A DNA stretch of 9,371 nt from Spirochaetaceae bacterium (GTDB lineage: Bacteria; Spirochaetota; Spirochaetia; UBA9216). The notes under the pieces are model-generated. The model ran no database searches. It was not told the origin of the DNA and saw nothing but the letters and a program-made list of their open reading frames with translations. Each line of letters begins with the position of its first letter. Positions within the stretch are counted from its first letter, which is position 1. Made by a program: the position numbers and the translations under genes. Where the stretch lies: the NCBI GenBank assembly GCA_028527945.1, contig JAQQAK010000088.1, forward strand, positions 1 through 9,371, written 5' to 3'. Shown one piece after another: positions 1 through 6,420 of this stretch.

Positions 1-75
1 TTATAGTGATTGTTTTTAAAGATATGTAATAAATAAAATACCGCAGCAAAAACAATAAAGTATTTGTAGTATTGG

Positions 76-104
76 TTGACAATGAATTGAAAGTTTCCTA
101 ATAT
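76..104 (+). promoter_or_regulatory. Sigma-70-type promoter of the small thioredoxin-like gene
   Basis: A perfect -35 box TTGACA (76-81) is followed by a 17-nt spacer and a -10-like TAATAT (99-104, four of six consensus matches). The coding start is about 30 nt downstream, which fits a short leader. The -10 hexamer is also the left arm of a small inverted repeat, TAATAT/ATATTA (99-104 and 112-117), which might be an operator. In DNA this AT-rich that repeat could be chance. Confidence 0.65.
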
Positions 105-134
105 CGAAACAATATTAAATAAATGGAGAGCAAT

Positions 135-380
135 ATGACAATACAAGTATTGGGTGCAGGTTGCACCAAATGCCAGATGCTTGAAACAAGCGCAATTCAA
201 GCTCTGGAAGAGACTGGCATAAATGCTGAAATTGAAAAAGTAACAAGTATGAACAAAATTTCAGAAATGGGAGTTTTAGTGACGCCTGCTTTGGCCATTG
301 ACGGAGTGGTAAAGTCTGCCGGGAAAGTTTTGACAGTGAAAGAAATGTCAAGATTACTTATGGATGAAGCTGGTATCTAA
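135..380 (+). CDS. Small thioredoxin-fold CxxC protein (Thioredoxin_3 / 'redox-active disulfide protein 2' type)
   Basis: An 81-residue cytoplasmic protein made of one glutaredoxin-like thioredoxin fold. The opening strand (TIQVLGAGC) leads into a C10-T-K-C13 redox pair at the start of helix 1. A cis-proline segment follows (V-T-P-A-L), then a strand with IDG and a final helix (VKEMSRLL). This is the usual length and order of the TM0996/MTH895-like small disulfide proteins, which are often encoded beside permeases or ArsR regulators. No such partner is visible here, although only about 120 nt of upstream sequence is available. An in-frame ATG at 123 would add four residues, but 135 is preferred because GGAGAG at 125-130 gives a good ribosome-binding site for 135 and nothing comparable precedes 123. 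The physiological substrate is unknown. Confidence 0.85.
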   Translation: MTIQVLGAGCTKCQMLETSAIQALEETGINAEIEKVTSMNKISEMGVLVTPALAIDGVVKSAGKVLTVKEMSRLLMDEAGI

Positions 381-420
381 TCAGTAAAAAGGTGGTTTAT
401 TAAACAAAAGAAATAAAAAT

Positions 421-472
421 ATGTAGGCAGCATTTCTGCTAATATTTGCTGCCTATATCATATAATATTTTT
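421..472. terminator. Bidirectional hairpin terminator between convergent genes
   Basis: Arms 421-432 and 447-458 pair over 12 positions with one G-T pair. The core TAGGCAGCA/TGCTGCCTA is perfect, and the loop is 14 nt. On the + strand a TTTTT run comes 9 nt after the stem (468-472). On the - strand the stem is followed directly by a T-rich tract (complement of 402-420). It lies between the thioredoxin-like gene (+) and the end of the transporter operon (-), so it can serve both. The - strand tract looks the stronger of the two. The remaining bases up to 559 show no gene. Confidence 0.65.
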
Positions 473-559
473 AAATTGCAGGGATAAGCATTTAACCCCT
501 ATAGTTTAGCATTGTAATTGATTTTATTTTGCTCAATTATGGCCCAAGGGGATAACTTG

Positions 560-1285
560 CTAAATAATTGCGCTATTTGTAAGTAGGCTAAAGAGAAGCC
601 TGTTTCCATCTTTTCCTGTAATCTTAATTAATTCCAGTTTTCTTAATAAATATGAAATCTGGCTTGCAAGTTTAATACGCTGCTTTTTAGGTAAGTATTT
701 TTCTTTTAATTTATCAGCAATATCAGAATTACTAAATTGGCTTGGAAGGTTTTCAGGTAATAATGAAATAAAGTCTGCTCGCTTTTTGAATGTTTGTTTT
801 TCTATAATTTCAAGAAGGGTTCTGTCTTTTATAGATATTCCCCGTCTTCGTCTTGCACCTTTTCCATCATCTATTCTTTTTTCTTCTTGTCTAATCAATA
901 ATATTTCTATTGAAAGATTCTCTGAATAAAGTAAATCAGCTATGTAAAGAAGCTCTCCAGCACATGATTCTATGCAACCTCTTTTAGGTGAACGTCTTTT
1001 TGATTTTAATTCACCATTTATTTTATAAGTTGAAATAATTGTTTCAGCTGCTACCGGATGTACTATTTTAACTGGATGCTTTGATACGAGCTTTGAGATT
1101 TTTGTTTTAATTCCTGAAAAGTTCCCTGTTTGTATTTCAATGAGTTCATTTGGACTTACTATATCTATGATATAATCATCGACTTTAGTTTCATCTACTG
1201 CGTTAGGAGTTTTTGTTAGATAAATATTTTTTATTTTTTTATGAAGACTTTTTTCATTCAGGCTGCCAATAACAGATGTTGTCAT
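560..1285 (-). CDS. Conserved uncharacterised protein: PD-(D/E)XK nuclease-like N-terminus, winged-helix-like C-terminus
   Basis: A 241-residue soluble protein from a family I know only as hypothetical. Residues 9-20 form a helix with E11 (LNEKSLHKKIK). A strand hairpin follows with D41 (YIIDIV) and then E50-I-Q52 (ELIEIQTGNFS), and residues 56-86 contain the HPVKIVHPVA strand. The E / D / ExQ spacing resembles a PD-(D/E)XK core in which the usual lysine is glutamine; this assignment is inference. Residues 95-103 (KSKRRSPKRG) and 145-148 (RRRR) are very basic. Residues 185-232 resemble a winged helix ending in KITGKDGNRLLF. It is last in the transporter operon. ATG 1285 overlaps the acetyltransferase stop as TAATG and has GGAG five bases upstream. 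A GTG at 1300 would add five residues but lacks such a site. Catalysis has not been shown. Confidence 0.75.
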   Translation of the reverse strand: MTTSVIGSLNEKSLHKKIKNIYLTKTPNAVDETKVDDYIIDIVSPNELIEIQTGNFSGIKTKISKLVSKHPVKIVHPVAAETIISTYKINGELKSKRRSPKRGCIESCAGELLYIADLLYSENLSIEILLIRQEEKRIDDGKGARRRRGISIKDRTLLEIIEKQTFKKRADFISLLPENLPSQFSNSDIADKLKEKYLPKKQRIKLASQISYLLRKLELIKITGKDGNRLLFSLLTNSAII

Positions 1286-2064
1286 TATTTCTCCAGGCAC
1301 TGAAATGAAAAATCTGTAATTATTTCATATCCTATTTTTAAATAACAGGAAACAGCAGTTTTATTGTTTGTTTTTACGTTTAATCCGATTTTTAGTTTTT
1401 CTTTTAAAAGTGATTCTGATAGAGCTGCTGTTACTGAGGCTCCTAAACCTCTTCCTCTGTAGTCTATTCTTGTTGCAATATTTCCTAAAGCTGCCGCGGA
1501 ATACTTTTCTGAGTAAGAATGCGTACCAGCCGCAGCTACTAAAATATTTTTGTCATAAATGCCAAAATACTTATTTATGTTTATTTTGTCAGGTTCAAAC
1601 CAGTTCTCCTGATAACTGGTTGAATATAAATCCTGAAGAGCGCTAATATCTTTTTTATCAAGCTCTACCGCTTTTTCTGTATTAAATTGTTTGATATTTT
1701 TGGTTTCGAGCAAACACATTCTATAATATTGTTGTTTTGATATCGTAGAAAATCTCTCTACGGTATTTTCAAGGCAAGGACTCAGATGAGCCATAAAGCG
1801 GTCAGGCATAAATTCTATTACATTAATAAGAAGTTCATATAGCTCCTGACTGTAAATATCAGAGAATGCCATTAAAGTAGGTATTTCTCCTCCTTCATAA
1901 ACACATATTACAGCTTTTAGCGACCCTTCTTTTCTTATTCCATACCAGCTTATAAACGGCTGAAGCCTGTCATCCAGATCTCCAATCTCATAAAGATGCA
2001 GATAAGGATTCAGTCTAAGATAGTCATAAATTTCGGGTCTGTCTTTTGCTGTAAGTTTTATCAT
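1285..2064 (-). CDS. GNAT-family N-acetyltransferase
   Basis: A 259-residue cytoplasmic protein whose C-terminal half (about 130-259) is a GCN5-related acetyltransferase domain. The acetyl-CoA pyrophosphate loop is R203-G-R-G-L-G208, preceded by the beta-4 strand ALGNIAT (about 192-198). It is followed by LNVKTNNKTAVSCYLKIGY, the usual beta-5/alpha-4 segment with the late aromatic residue. The N-terminal 120 residues (EIYDYLRLNPYLHLYEIGDL onward) resemble the accessory half of FR47-like two-domain GNATs. The gene begins 3 nt after the ATPase stop. Its Shine-Dalgarno AGGAAG sits 10 nt from the ATG, inside the ATPase coding end, so expression is probably coupled to the transporter. The substrate cannot be read from the sequence. 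An amino acid or amine carried by the adjacent transporter is a reasonable guess only. Confidence 0.85.
   Translation of the reverse strand: MIKLTAKDRPEIYDYLRLNPYLHLYEIGDLDDRLQPFISWYGIRKEGSLKAVICVYEGGEIPTLMAFSDIYSQELYELLINVIEFMPDRFMAHLSPCLENTVERFSTISKQQYYRMCLLETKNIKQFNTEKAVELDKKDISALQDLYSTSYQENWFEPDKININKYFGIYDKNILVAAAGTHSYSEKYSAAALGNIATRIDYRGRGLGASVTAALSESLLKEKLKIGLNVKTNNKTAVSCYLKIGYEIITDFSFQCLEK
1291..1294 (-). promoter_or_regulatory. Ribosome-binding site deciding the start of the last operon gene
   Basis: On the minus strand GGAG lies five bases before ATG 1285 and inside the last codons of the acetyltransferase gene. The ATG shares one base with the upstream TAA (TAATG), a typical termination-reinitiation junction. 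This favours ATG 1285 over the GTG at 1300. Confidence 0.7.
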
Positions 2065-2067
2065 CTA

Positions 2068-2811
2068 TTATAATCTTCCTGACTCTATTATCCTTTGCAG
2101 AAAATTCTGAGTACGCGTGTTTTCCGGAGTTGTAAACAGTTTTTGGGGAGGAGCTTCTTCAATAATTTTACCACCATCAAGAAAACATACCCTGTCAGAA
2201 ACATCTCTGGCAAATCCCATTTCATGAGTGACAATTAGCATCGTCATACCCTTTGTCTTTAATTCTTTAATAACTGAAAGAACGCCGCCTATAAGTTCAG
2301 GATCGAGCGCCGCAGTTATTTCATCTAAAAGTAAAAGCTCTGGTTCTGTTGCCATAGCTCTAACTATTGCGACTCGTTGTTGCTGGCCTCCGGATAGTTG
2401 CTCTGGATATGAGTCCGCAAAATCTTCAAGATCCAGTAGCCTTAAAAGCTCTTTTGCCTTGTTTTCGCTGTCCTTTTTGGTCTTTCCATGAACTTTTCTT
2501 GGCGCGAGAGTAATGTTATCTAAAACCGTCATAGTTGGGAAAAGATTGTATGCTTGAAAGACAATTCCTACTTTTTTGTATAGGGCTGCCGGTCCGAAAG
2601 ACTGATCAAAAAGAGATCGACCATCTATTCTAATATCTCCTTCGTTAAAATCTACCAGATTATTAACGCAACGCAGCAGAGTAGATTTTCCTGAACCTGA
2701 CGCGCCAATGAGAGTTACAACCTCATGTTCTTTAACATTAAGGCTGATGTCATCAAGCACCAGTTTGTTTCCATAATATTTAGTGAGGTGTTCAATTTCT
2801 ATTCTGTTCAT
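2068..2811 (-). CDS. Polar amino acid ABC transporter ATP-binding protein (GlnQ/HisP type)
   Basis: A 247-residue peripheral membrane ATPase that powers the transporter encoded with it. All nucleotide-binding motifs are present: Walker A GASGSGKST (36-44), Q-loop Q86 (VFQAYNLFP), signature LSGGQ (139-143), Walker B LLLLDE (159-164), D-loop AALD (167-170) and switch histidine H196 (VTHEMGF). The VTHEMGFAR segment and the overall length match the polar amino acid (GlnQ/HisP) subfamily. One small oddity is DEITAALD where most members read DEPTSALD; this need not affect activity. The start codon directly abuts the permease stop (TAG|ATG), with AAAGGA eight bases upstream inside the permease gene. 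Confidence 0.95.
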   Translation of the reverse strand: MNRIEIEHLTKYYGNKLVLDDISLNVKEHEVVTLIGASGSGKSTLLRCVNNLVDFNEGDIRIDGRSLFDQSFGPAALYKKVGIVFQAYNLFPTMTVLDNITLAPRKVHGKTKKDSENKAKELLRLLDLEDFADSYPEQLSGGQQQRVAIVRAMATEPELLLLDEITAALDPELIGGVLSVIKELKTKGMTMLIVTHEMGFARDVSDRVCFLDGGKIIEEAPPQKLFTTPENTRTQNFLQRIIESGRL

Positions 2812-3660
2812 CTATTGAGTCCTTTGAAGACGCCTTTTTCGGTCCCGTTCTGTAACCCAGTCAGTAAACCTTGCCATTGGGATTGTTGCAATTAGAAAAA
2901 GTATTGCTGCTGCAATTAGAGTTGAGTAATTAAATGTTCTTGCGGTATATATTTGGGCTTCTCTTACAGCATCCCTTACTCCCAGAACTGATAATAACGC
3001 AACATCTTTCTGAAGAGCTACTGCCAGATTTAGCAATGACGGAATAACGTTTCTAACTGCCTGAGGCAGAATAGCGTATCGAAGGGTTTGGCCTTGATTA
3101 AGACCAAGAGCTTTTGCCGCAGCTCTTTGTCCATCATGAACCGAATCCATGCCGGAGCGATAAACTTCAGCCGCATAGGCCGAGTAGCTTGAGATCATGG
3201 CAAGGGCTCCCCAGAATATATTACTCTTGGGAAGTCCAGGAATATTAAGAGCCGGCATACCAAAGCCAAATAGAAGCACTAATAAAAGTGATGGCAGACC
3301 TCGTAAAAGATCAATATAGACAATTGCAAATACTCTCAATGGCGCAAACCATGGCCCATTAAGAGATCTGAATATTGCGAGAAGTAATGCCCAGACAGCT
3401 ATTACTACCAGCGATATTACCCATACAGCCATATTGATACCAAACCCATGAAGTACTTTGGGGAATACTTCAATAATAACCTGTAGATTAAAAAACTGAG
3501 CTTTTATTCTCGGCCATTGTTCAGCTTGTACTATAATTGCTCTTAGTATAAAGAAAACAATAAGAACCGCACTAATACTGATAAGATGGGGGACTATCGT
3601 TTCTTTGAAACGGGAAGAACTCCCTCTCCTTTTTGCTGGAGAGGGGGATTGCTTTTTCAT
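2812..3660 (-). CDS. Polar amino acid ABC transporter permease (HisM/GlnP type)
   Basis: A 282-residue inner-membrane protein. A basic N-terminal tail (1-20) leads to a transmembrane helix at about 25-45. After a periplasmic stretch come helices at about 75-97, 107-135, 147-165, 210-228 and 247-262, and the C-terminus is basic. The permease hallmark RGLPSLLLVLLFGFG (120-134) is present. The EAA loop that contacts the ATPase (about 165-208) contains AAKALGLNQGQTLRYAILP. These are typical of the BPD_transp_1 His/Glu/Gln/Arg group. Only one permease gene is present, so it probably forms a homodimer. The ATG overlaps the binding-protein stop by four bases (ATGA), with GGAG eight bases upstream, which implies translational coupling. 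Confidence 0.92.
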   Translation of the reverse strand: MKKQSPSPAKRRGSSSRFKETIVPHLISISAVLIVFFILRAIIVQAEQWPRIKAQFFNLQVIIEVFPKVLHGFGINMAVWVISLVVIAVWALLLAIFRSLNGPWFAPLRVFAIVYIDLLRGLPSLLLVLLFGFGMPALNIPGLPKSNIFWGALAMISSYSAYAAEVYRSGMDSVHDGQRAAAKALGLNQGQTLRYAILPQAVRNVIPSLLNLAVALQKDVALLSVLGVRDAVREAQIYTARTFNYSTLIAAAILFLIATIPMARFTDWVTERDRKRRLQRTQ

Positions 3661-4514
3661 TTAGCAAGCTCCGGAATTTGTGCGTCACCATAGAGGTATT
3701 CTTTTGCAAGTTTATCAACAATTCCTTTGTCTATAACAGCCTGAAGACCTTCATTTATCCAGCCTACAATTGGGTTTCCTTTTTCAAAAATAAGTCCATG
3801 ACCAAGATCTTTAGGATCATGTGGTAAGATTGCAGTTACTTTTGCTTCAGGAACCTGAACAGCTGTTACAAAAAGTGCGGTTGGCAGCTCTATACAGGTT
3901 GCATCTATTTGCCCGCCTAAAAGAGCCTGAAATGTTCCAATTTGATCATTAAATACAGCAACATCAGTTACTCCAATGTTATTTTCTATATAATCAAGAT
4001 CAGCTGTTCCTATTGTAGCTCCCCATTTGAGCTTCTGTAAATCTTCAAAGCTTGCAGCCTTTGCTGCGCCGCTGTCAGGAAGTGCTACAACTGCTTTTTC
4101 TGGCTGGTAATAGACTATAGAGAAGTCAATGAACTCTTTGCGTTCTTCTGTGACGGTATACTGCTGAATATTGAAATCGTAAGGTTTTGCTCCTGGAGCA
4201 ATTCCCTGATCGAAAGTTTGTCTTACCCAGACAACATCTTCTTTGGCGAATCCCAACTCTTCAGCAAGTGCATAAATTAGAGCACTCTCAAATCCTTCTC
4301 CAGAAGAAGGATTGTCGTCCATCATCCAAGGCGGGTAAACTGGTTCTCCAGTTGCTACCGTTAATTTTCCAGGTGTGTATAACCTTGGATCATTCACTGT
4401 TTTTTGAAGCGCGGTGTTGTCCTCTGAGTCTGTTTTTTCCTGCTGCCCTCCAGCAAAAACAGGCATAACAGCTAATATAAAAGCTGTTAAGACTAATAAT
4501 AAGCGTCGAGTCAT
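3657..4514 (-). CDS. Extracellular solute-binding protein, family 3 (polar amino acid)
   Basis: A 285-residue exported binding protein and the first gene of the operon. The signal peptide is clear: two arginines, a hydrophobic core (LLLVLTAFILAVM) and a probable signal peptidase I site after VFA (residue 21), with the mature protein starting GGQQEK. There is no cysteine for lipidation, so it should be free in the periplasm. Family-3 features include the early ligand loop LTVATGEPVYPPWMM (51-65) and the DFNIQQYTVTEERKEFIDFS segment (113-132). A later lobe has FQALLGGQIDATCIELPTA. AAGGAG (4524-4529) sits nine bases before the ATG. The ligand is likely an amino acid or related zwitterion; specificity cannot be read from sequence. 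Confidence 0.93.
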   Translation of the reverse strand: MTRRLLLVLTAFILAVMPVFAGGQQEKTDSEDNTALQKTVNDPRLYTPGKLTVATGEPVYPPWMMDDNPSSGEGFESALIYALAEELGFAKEDVVWVRQTFDQGIAPGAKPYDFNIQQYTVTEERKEFIDFSIVYYQPEKAVVALPDSGAAKAASFEDLQKLKWGATIGTADLDYIENNIGVTDVAVFNDQIGTFQALLGGQIDATCIELPTALFVTAVQVPEAKVTAILPHDPKDLGHGLIFEKGNPIVGWINEGLQAVIDKGIVDKLAKEYLYGDAQIPELAK

Positions 4515-4540
4515 GTGTTTTTACTCCTTTTACATGATAT

Positions 4541-4559
4541 TCTGCTTTATAAAAGCAGA
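4541..4559. promoter_or_regulatory. Leader hairpin upstream of the transporter operon
   Basis: The arms TCTGCTTT and AAAGCAGA (4541-4548 and 4552-4559) pair perfectly over 8 bp with a 3-nt loop. On the minus strand the structure ends 11 nt before the AAGGAG of the binding-protein gene, and no T-run follows, so it is not a terminator of the usual kind. It may affect translation initiation or transcript stability, or bind a protein as DNA. A possible minus-strand -35 TTGACG lies at 4594-4599, but no convincing -10 at the right distance was found. Confidence 0.4.
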
Positions 4560-4562
4560 GCT

Positions 4563-4615
4563 AAAAAAATAGCTTATGAGCTAATTTATATTCCGTCAAT
4601 CTATCAGGCTCATAA
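4563..4615 (-). terminator. Probable terminator of the uridylyltransferase-like gene
   Basis: Read on the minus strand, TTATGAGC (4615-4608) pairs perfectly with GCTCATAA (4581-4574) across a 26-nt loop. A T7 run follows almost at once (complement of the A-run 4563-4569). It begins 16 nt after the stop of the UDPGP-like gene. The loop is longer than usual and an overlapping pairing exists (TAGCT 4570-4574 with AGCTA 4559-4563 or 4579-4583). Termination may therefore be partial, and some transcription could run into the transporter operon. Confidence 0.5.
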
Positions 4616-4630
4616 AATAATAATAAAATT

Positions 4631-6232
4631 CTAATAATTTTTTATTATTTCTTTTTTTAGATCGTCTATGTTAAGTGGCTGCCATTTGTTGTTTTCCTCT
4701 TTCATTCCATAGATTTCATTAAGGTTTTTCTTTAAGCCGGCATAGAGTTTTTGCGCTGTTGTTTTAAAATCATGTTCAGGATTTTCATGCTCAGGGAACT
4801 CTGAGTGTTCTATTAATAACCCGCTTGTCATAAAAGATTCTAATAATAGCTTTGCCGCAAGGTATCTCTCGTATTTTTCTACTCCAAGAATTAACGGATT
4901 CTTAAGAAGGCCAATAACTTCCCATGTAACTTGTTCGGCCTGGGAGTAGATGCCGGAATCTTTATTCTGATCAGTTATTCGCATTGGTAGTTCTTTTATT
5001 ATGGTCTCTATATTTTCTGTAAGGTAATCAAGTTTAAAGAGCCCAGTAGCGCAGTTGTAAAGAATATGTCTTCCTTCTTTCTCATGTTTATCAACTTCTT
5101 CTCTTGGTATAGCGGCTCCTATATCAGCACAATTAATTTTATCATTACTGTCTTTTACAAGGATGCCTCCCTTTACATCAACTGGGGTTCTGAATGAGAA
5201 CTCAAAAGAGGCTTCTGTGTTTGACATTGCTGTAATTGCTATTGAAACAGGATCCGGCATATTTCCAATGTTATCAACATTGGTTATATAGATTAGTTTT
5301 TTATCTAATTCATTATATAGGTATTGATATACTTTTTTTAGAACCATAAAATTCTGACCATGTCCGCCGGGCAATGGCAGCATTTCTCCATCTCTTCCAA
5401 AAGCGTTTGTAAATATTTGTTTTGGTTTACCTACAGAGGAATGAGTGAAAGCCGCTATCATTGGCTGAATAGCGCTGATCGTTTTGGTAATGTCTATTCC
5501 TGTTTTCTCTAAAAGGTCTGTCAGAAAAGGGCTATTTTTATATTTTTCAATTGCTTCACTTATTTGTGTATCAGTATGAACACTAGTCATTTGAAAAAGT
5601 GGAAATAATGCTGAATCTTTTTTACTGGCAGAATCTCCAGAGAATATCTCGTTCTCAGAATTTACTGTGATTCTGTATTTATAGTTTTCGATTAAGAGTG
5701 CTCTAAGTTTTAGTTCAATAAATGAAGGGCCATTTGAGCCATCAGCATTTATAAAGGCTGGAACAATTCCTTTTGGCTTTCCTGTTGTCGCTTTGGAAGA
5801 TTTTTCAAAAAGGCTTTTATAAAGTTTGTGAAGCTCAGGGTTTAGAGCCTTATTCTTTTTTTCATCAGCATAGCTTGTCGCAGAACCACCATTAAGAATT
5901 CCATATGAAACGTATGGATAAAGCTGTACTCCAATTTGTTTTAGATCGTCTTTTGACAAATGTAGCAGTTTAGTCCCATCACATTCAGACAATGTCCCAT
6001 ATACCGTTCCAAACATGTATTCTCTTAAATCAGGATTAATCTTGCGGAGGTTATCACATACATCATTAAAATTAAAACTGATATGTGTAAGTCCCGCACG
6101 GTCTATTATTGAATTACCATTTATTACTGGAATCGACTTAACTTTCACAGGTTTTACATTATCGTAAAGTCCATTGTTTATATTTGATAGAATTTGTTTA
6201 GTTAGATTAATATCTATATCTTTATTGCTCAT
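4631..6232 (-). CDS. UDPGP-family nucleotidyltransferase (UTP-glucose/hexose-1-phosphate uridylyltransferase-like)
   Basis: A 533-residue cytoplasmic enzyme probably making a UDP-sugar from UTP and a sugar 1-phosphate. Family landmarks occur in the expected order. The nucleotide loop LNGGSATSY (113-121) corresponds to LNGGLGTSMG of eukaryotic-type UGPases. GKPKG (151-155) probably supplies the catalytic-loop lysine, and FIELKLRALL (171-180) follows it. FPLFQMTSVHTD comes at 210-221, PGGHGQ at 288-293 (usually PPGHGD), and NVDNIG (318-323) is the metal/sugar-binding NxDN motif. The nucleotide loop is altered, and about 30 extra residues separate it from GKPKG. The sugar is therefore uncertain (glucose, N-acetylhexosamine or another). 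ATG 6232 is the natural start, but no strong Shine-Dalgarno precedes it. It is transcribed alone, divergently from the isomerase gene. Confidence 0.8.
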   Translation of the reverse strand: MSNKDIDINLTKQILSNINNGLYDNVKPVKVKSIPVINGNSIIDRAGLTHISFNFNDVCDNLRKINPDLREYMFGTVYGTLSECDGTKLLHLSKDDLKQIGVQLYPYVSYGILNGGSATSYADEKKNKALNPELHKLYKSLFEKSSKATTGKPKGIVPAFINADGSNGPSFIELKLRALLIENYKYRITVNSENEIFSGDSASKKDSALFPLFQMTSVHTDTQISEAIEKYKNSPFLTDLLEKTGIDITKTISAIQPMIAAFTHSSVGKPKQIFTNAFGRDGEMLPLPGGHGQNFMVLKKVYQYLYNELDKKLIYITNVDNIGNMPDPVSIAITAMSNTEASFEFSFRTPVDVKGGILVKDSNDKINCADIGAAIPREEVDKHEKEGRHILYNCATGLFKLDYLTENIETIIKELPMRITDQNKDSGIYSQAEQVTWEVIGLLKNPLILGVEKYERYLAAKLLLESFMTSGLLIEHSEFPEHENPEHDFKTTAQKLYAGLKKNLNEIYGMKEENNKWQPLNIDDLKKEIIKNY

Positions 6233-6420
6233 ATTCTGATAGTATCATTTATATTAGTATATTGGAATATTTTATTGAAACAGGAGCTTTGGTAAAAGTT
6301 TGTCTGTAGCTTTTATCAATAGTAGGAAGATTCGCGTTGCTCTTCTTTTTGCTATTCTTTTCAATCTATTCTGCTATGCAGATTCTGGCTCGTAAAGAAA
6401 GCGAGTCCTTACAGGAGTTA
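6233..6420. other. Divergent intergenic region, UDPGP-like (-) / PPIase (+)
   Basis: This 188-nt AT-rich region must hold both outward promoters, but none is clear. For the minus gene the best guess is TTTCAA (complement of 6274-6279) with TAATAT about 18 nt downstream. For the plus gene, TTGAAA (6275-6280) lacks a good -10, and TTGCTA (6349-6354) with TGCTAT (6372-6377) is weak. No hairpin of note and no other gene were seen. Confidence 0.35.
6413..6417 (+). promoter_or_regulatory. Ribosome-binding site of the PPIase gene
   Basis: AGGAG stands three bases before ATG 6421 and six before GTG 6424. The spacing slightly favours the GTG, but either start gives an intact signal peptide differing by one residue. 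It argues against the long in-frame extension from TTG 6337. Confidence 0.65.

Noticed and set aside
115..351. Minus-strand frame across the small thioredoxin-like gene
   Set aside because: It is antisense to a CxxC protein with promoter and RBS; the product is leucine-rich noise.
1368..1646. Open + strand frame of 92 codons inside the acetyltransferase gene
   Set aside because: It is antisense to a clear GNAT gene, has a low-complexity L/F-rich product and no ribosome-binding site.
2228..2491. Open + strand frame antisense to the ABC ATPase gene
   Set aside because: The serine-rich product mirrors the conserved ATPase codons on the other strand; it has no start signal.
4187..4468. Open + strand frame antisense to the binding-protein gene
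   Set aside because: It overlaps a strongly supported family-3 binding protein and resembles no known family.
6337..6420. N-terminal extension of the PPIase from TTG 6337
   Set aside because: TTG without a ribosome-binding site; the extension would precede a normal signal peptide, whereas AGGAG stands just before ATG 6421.
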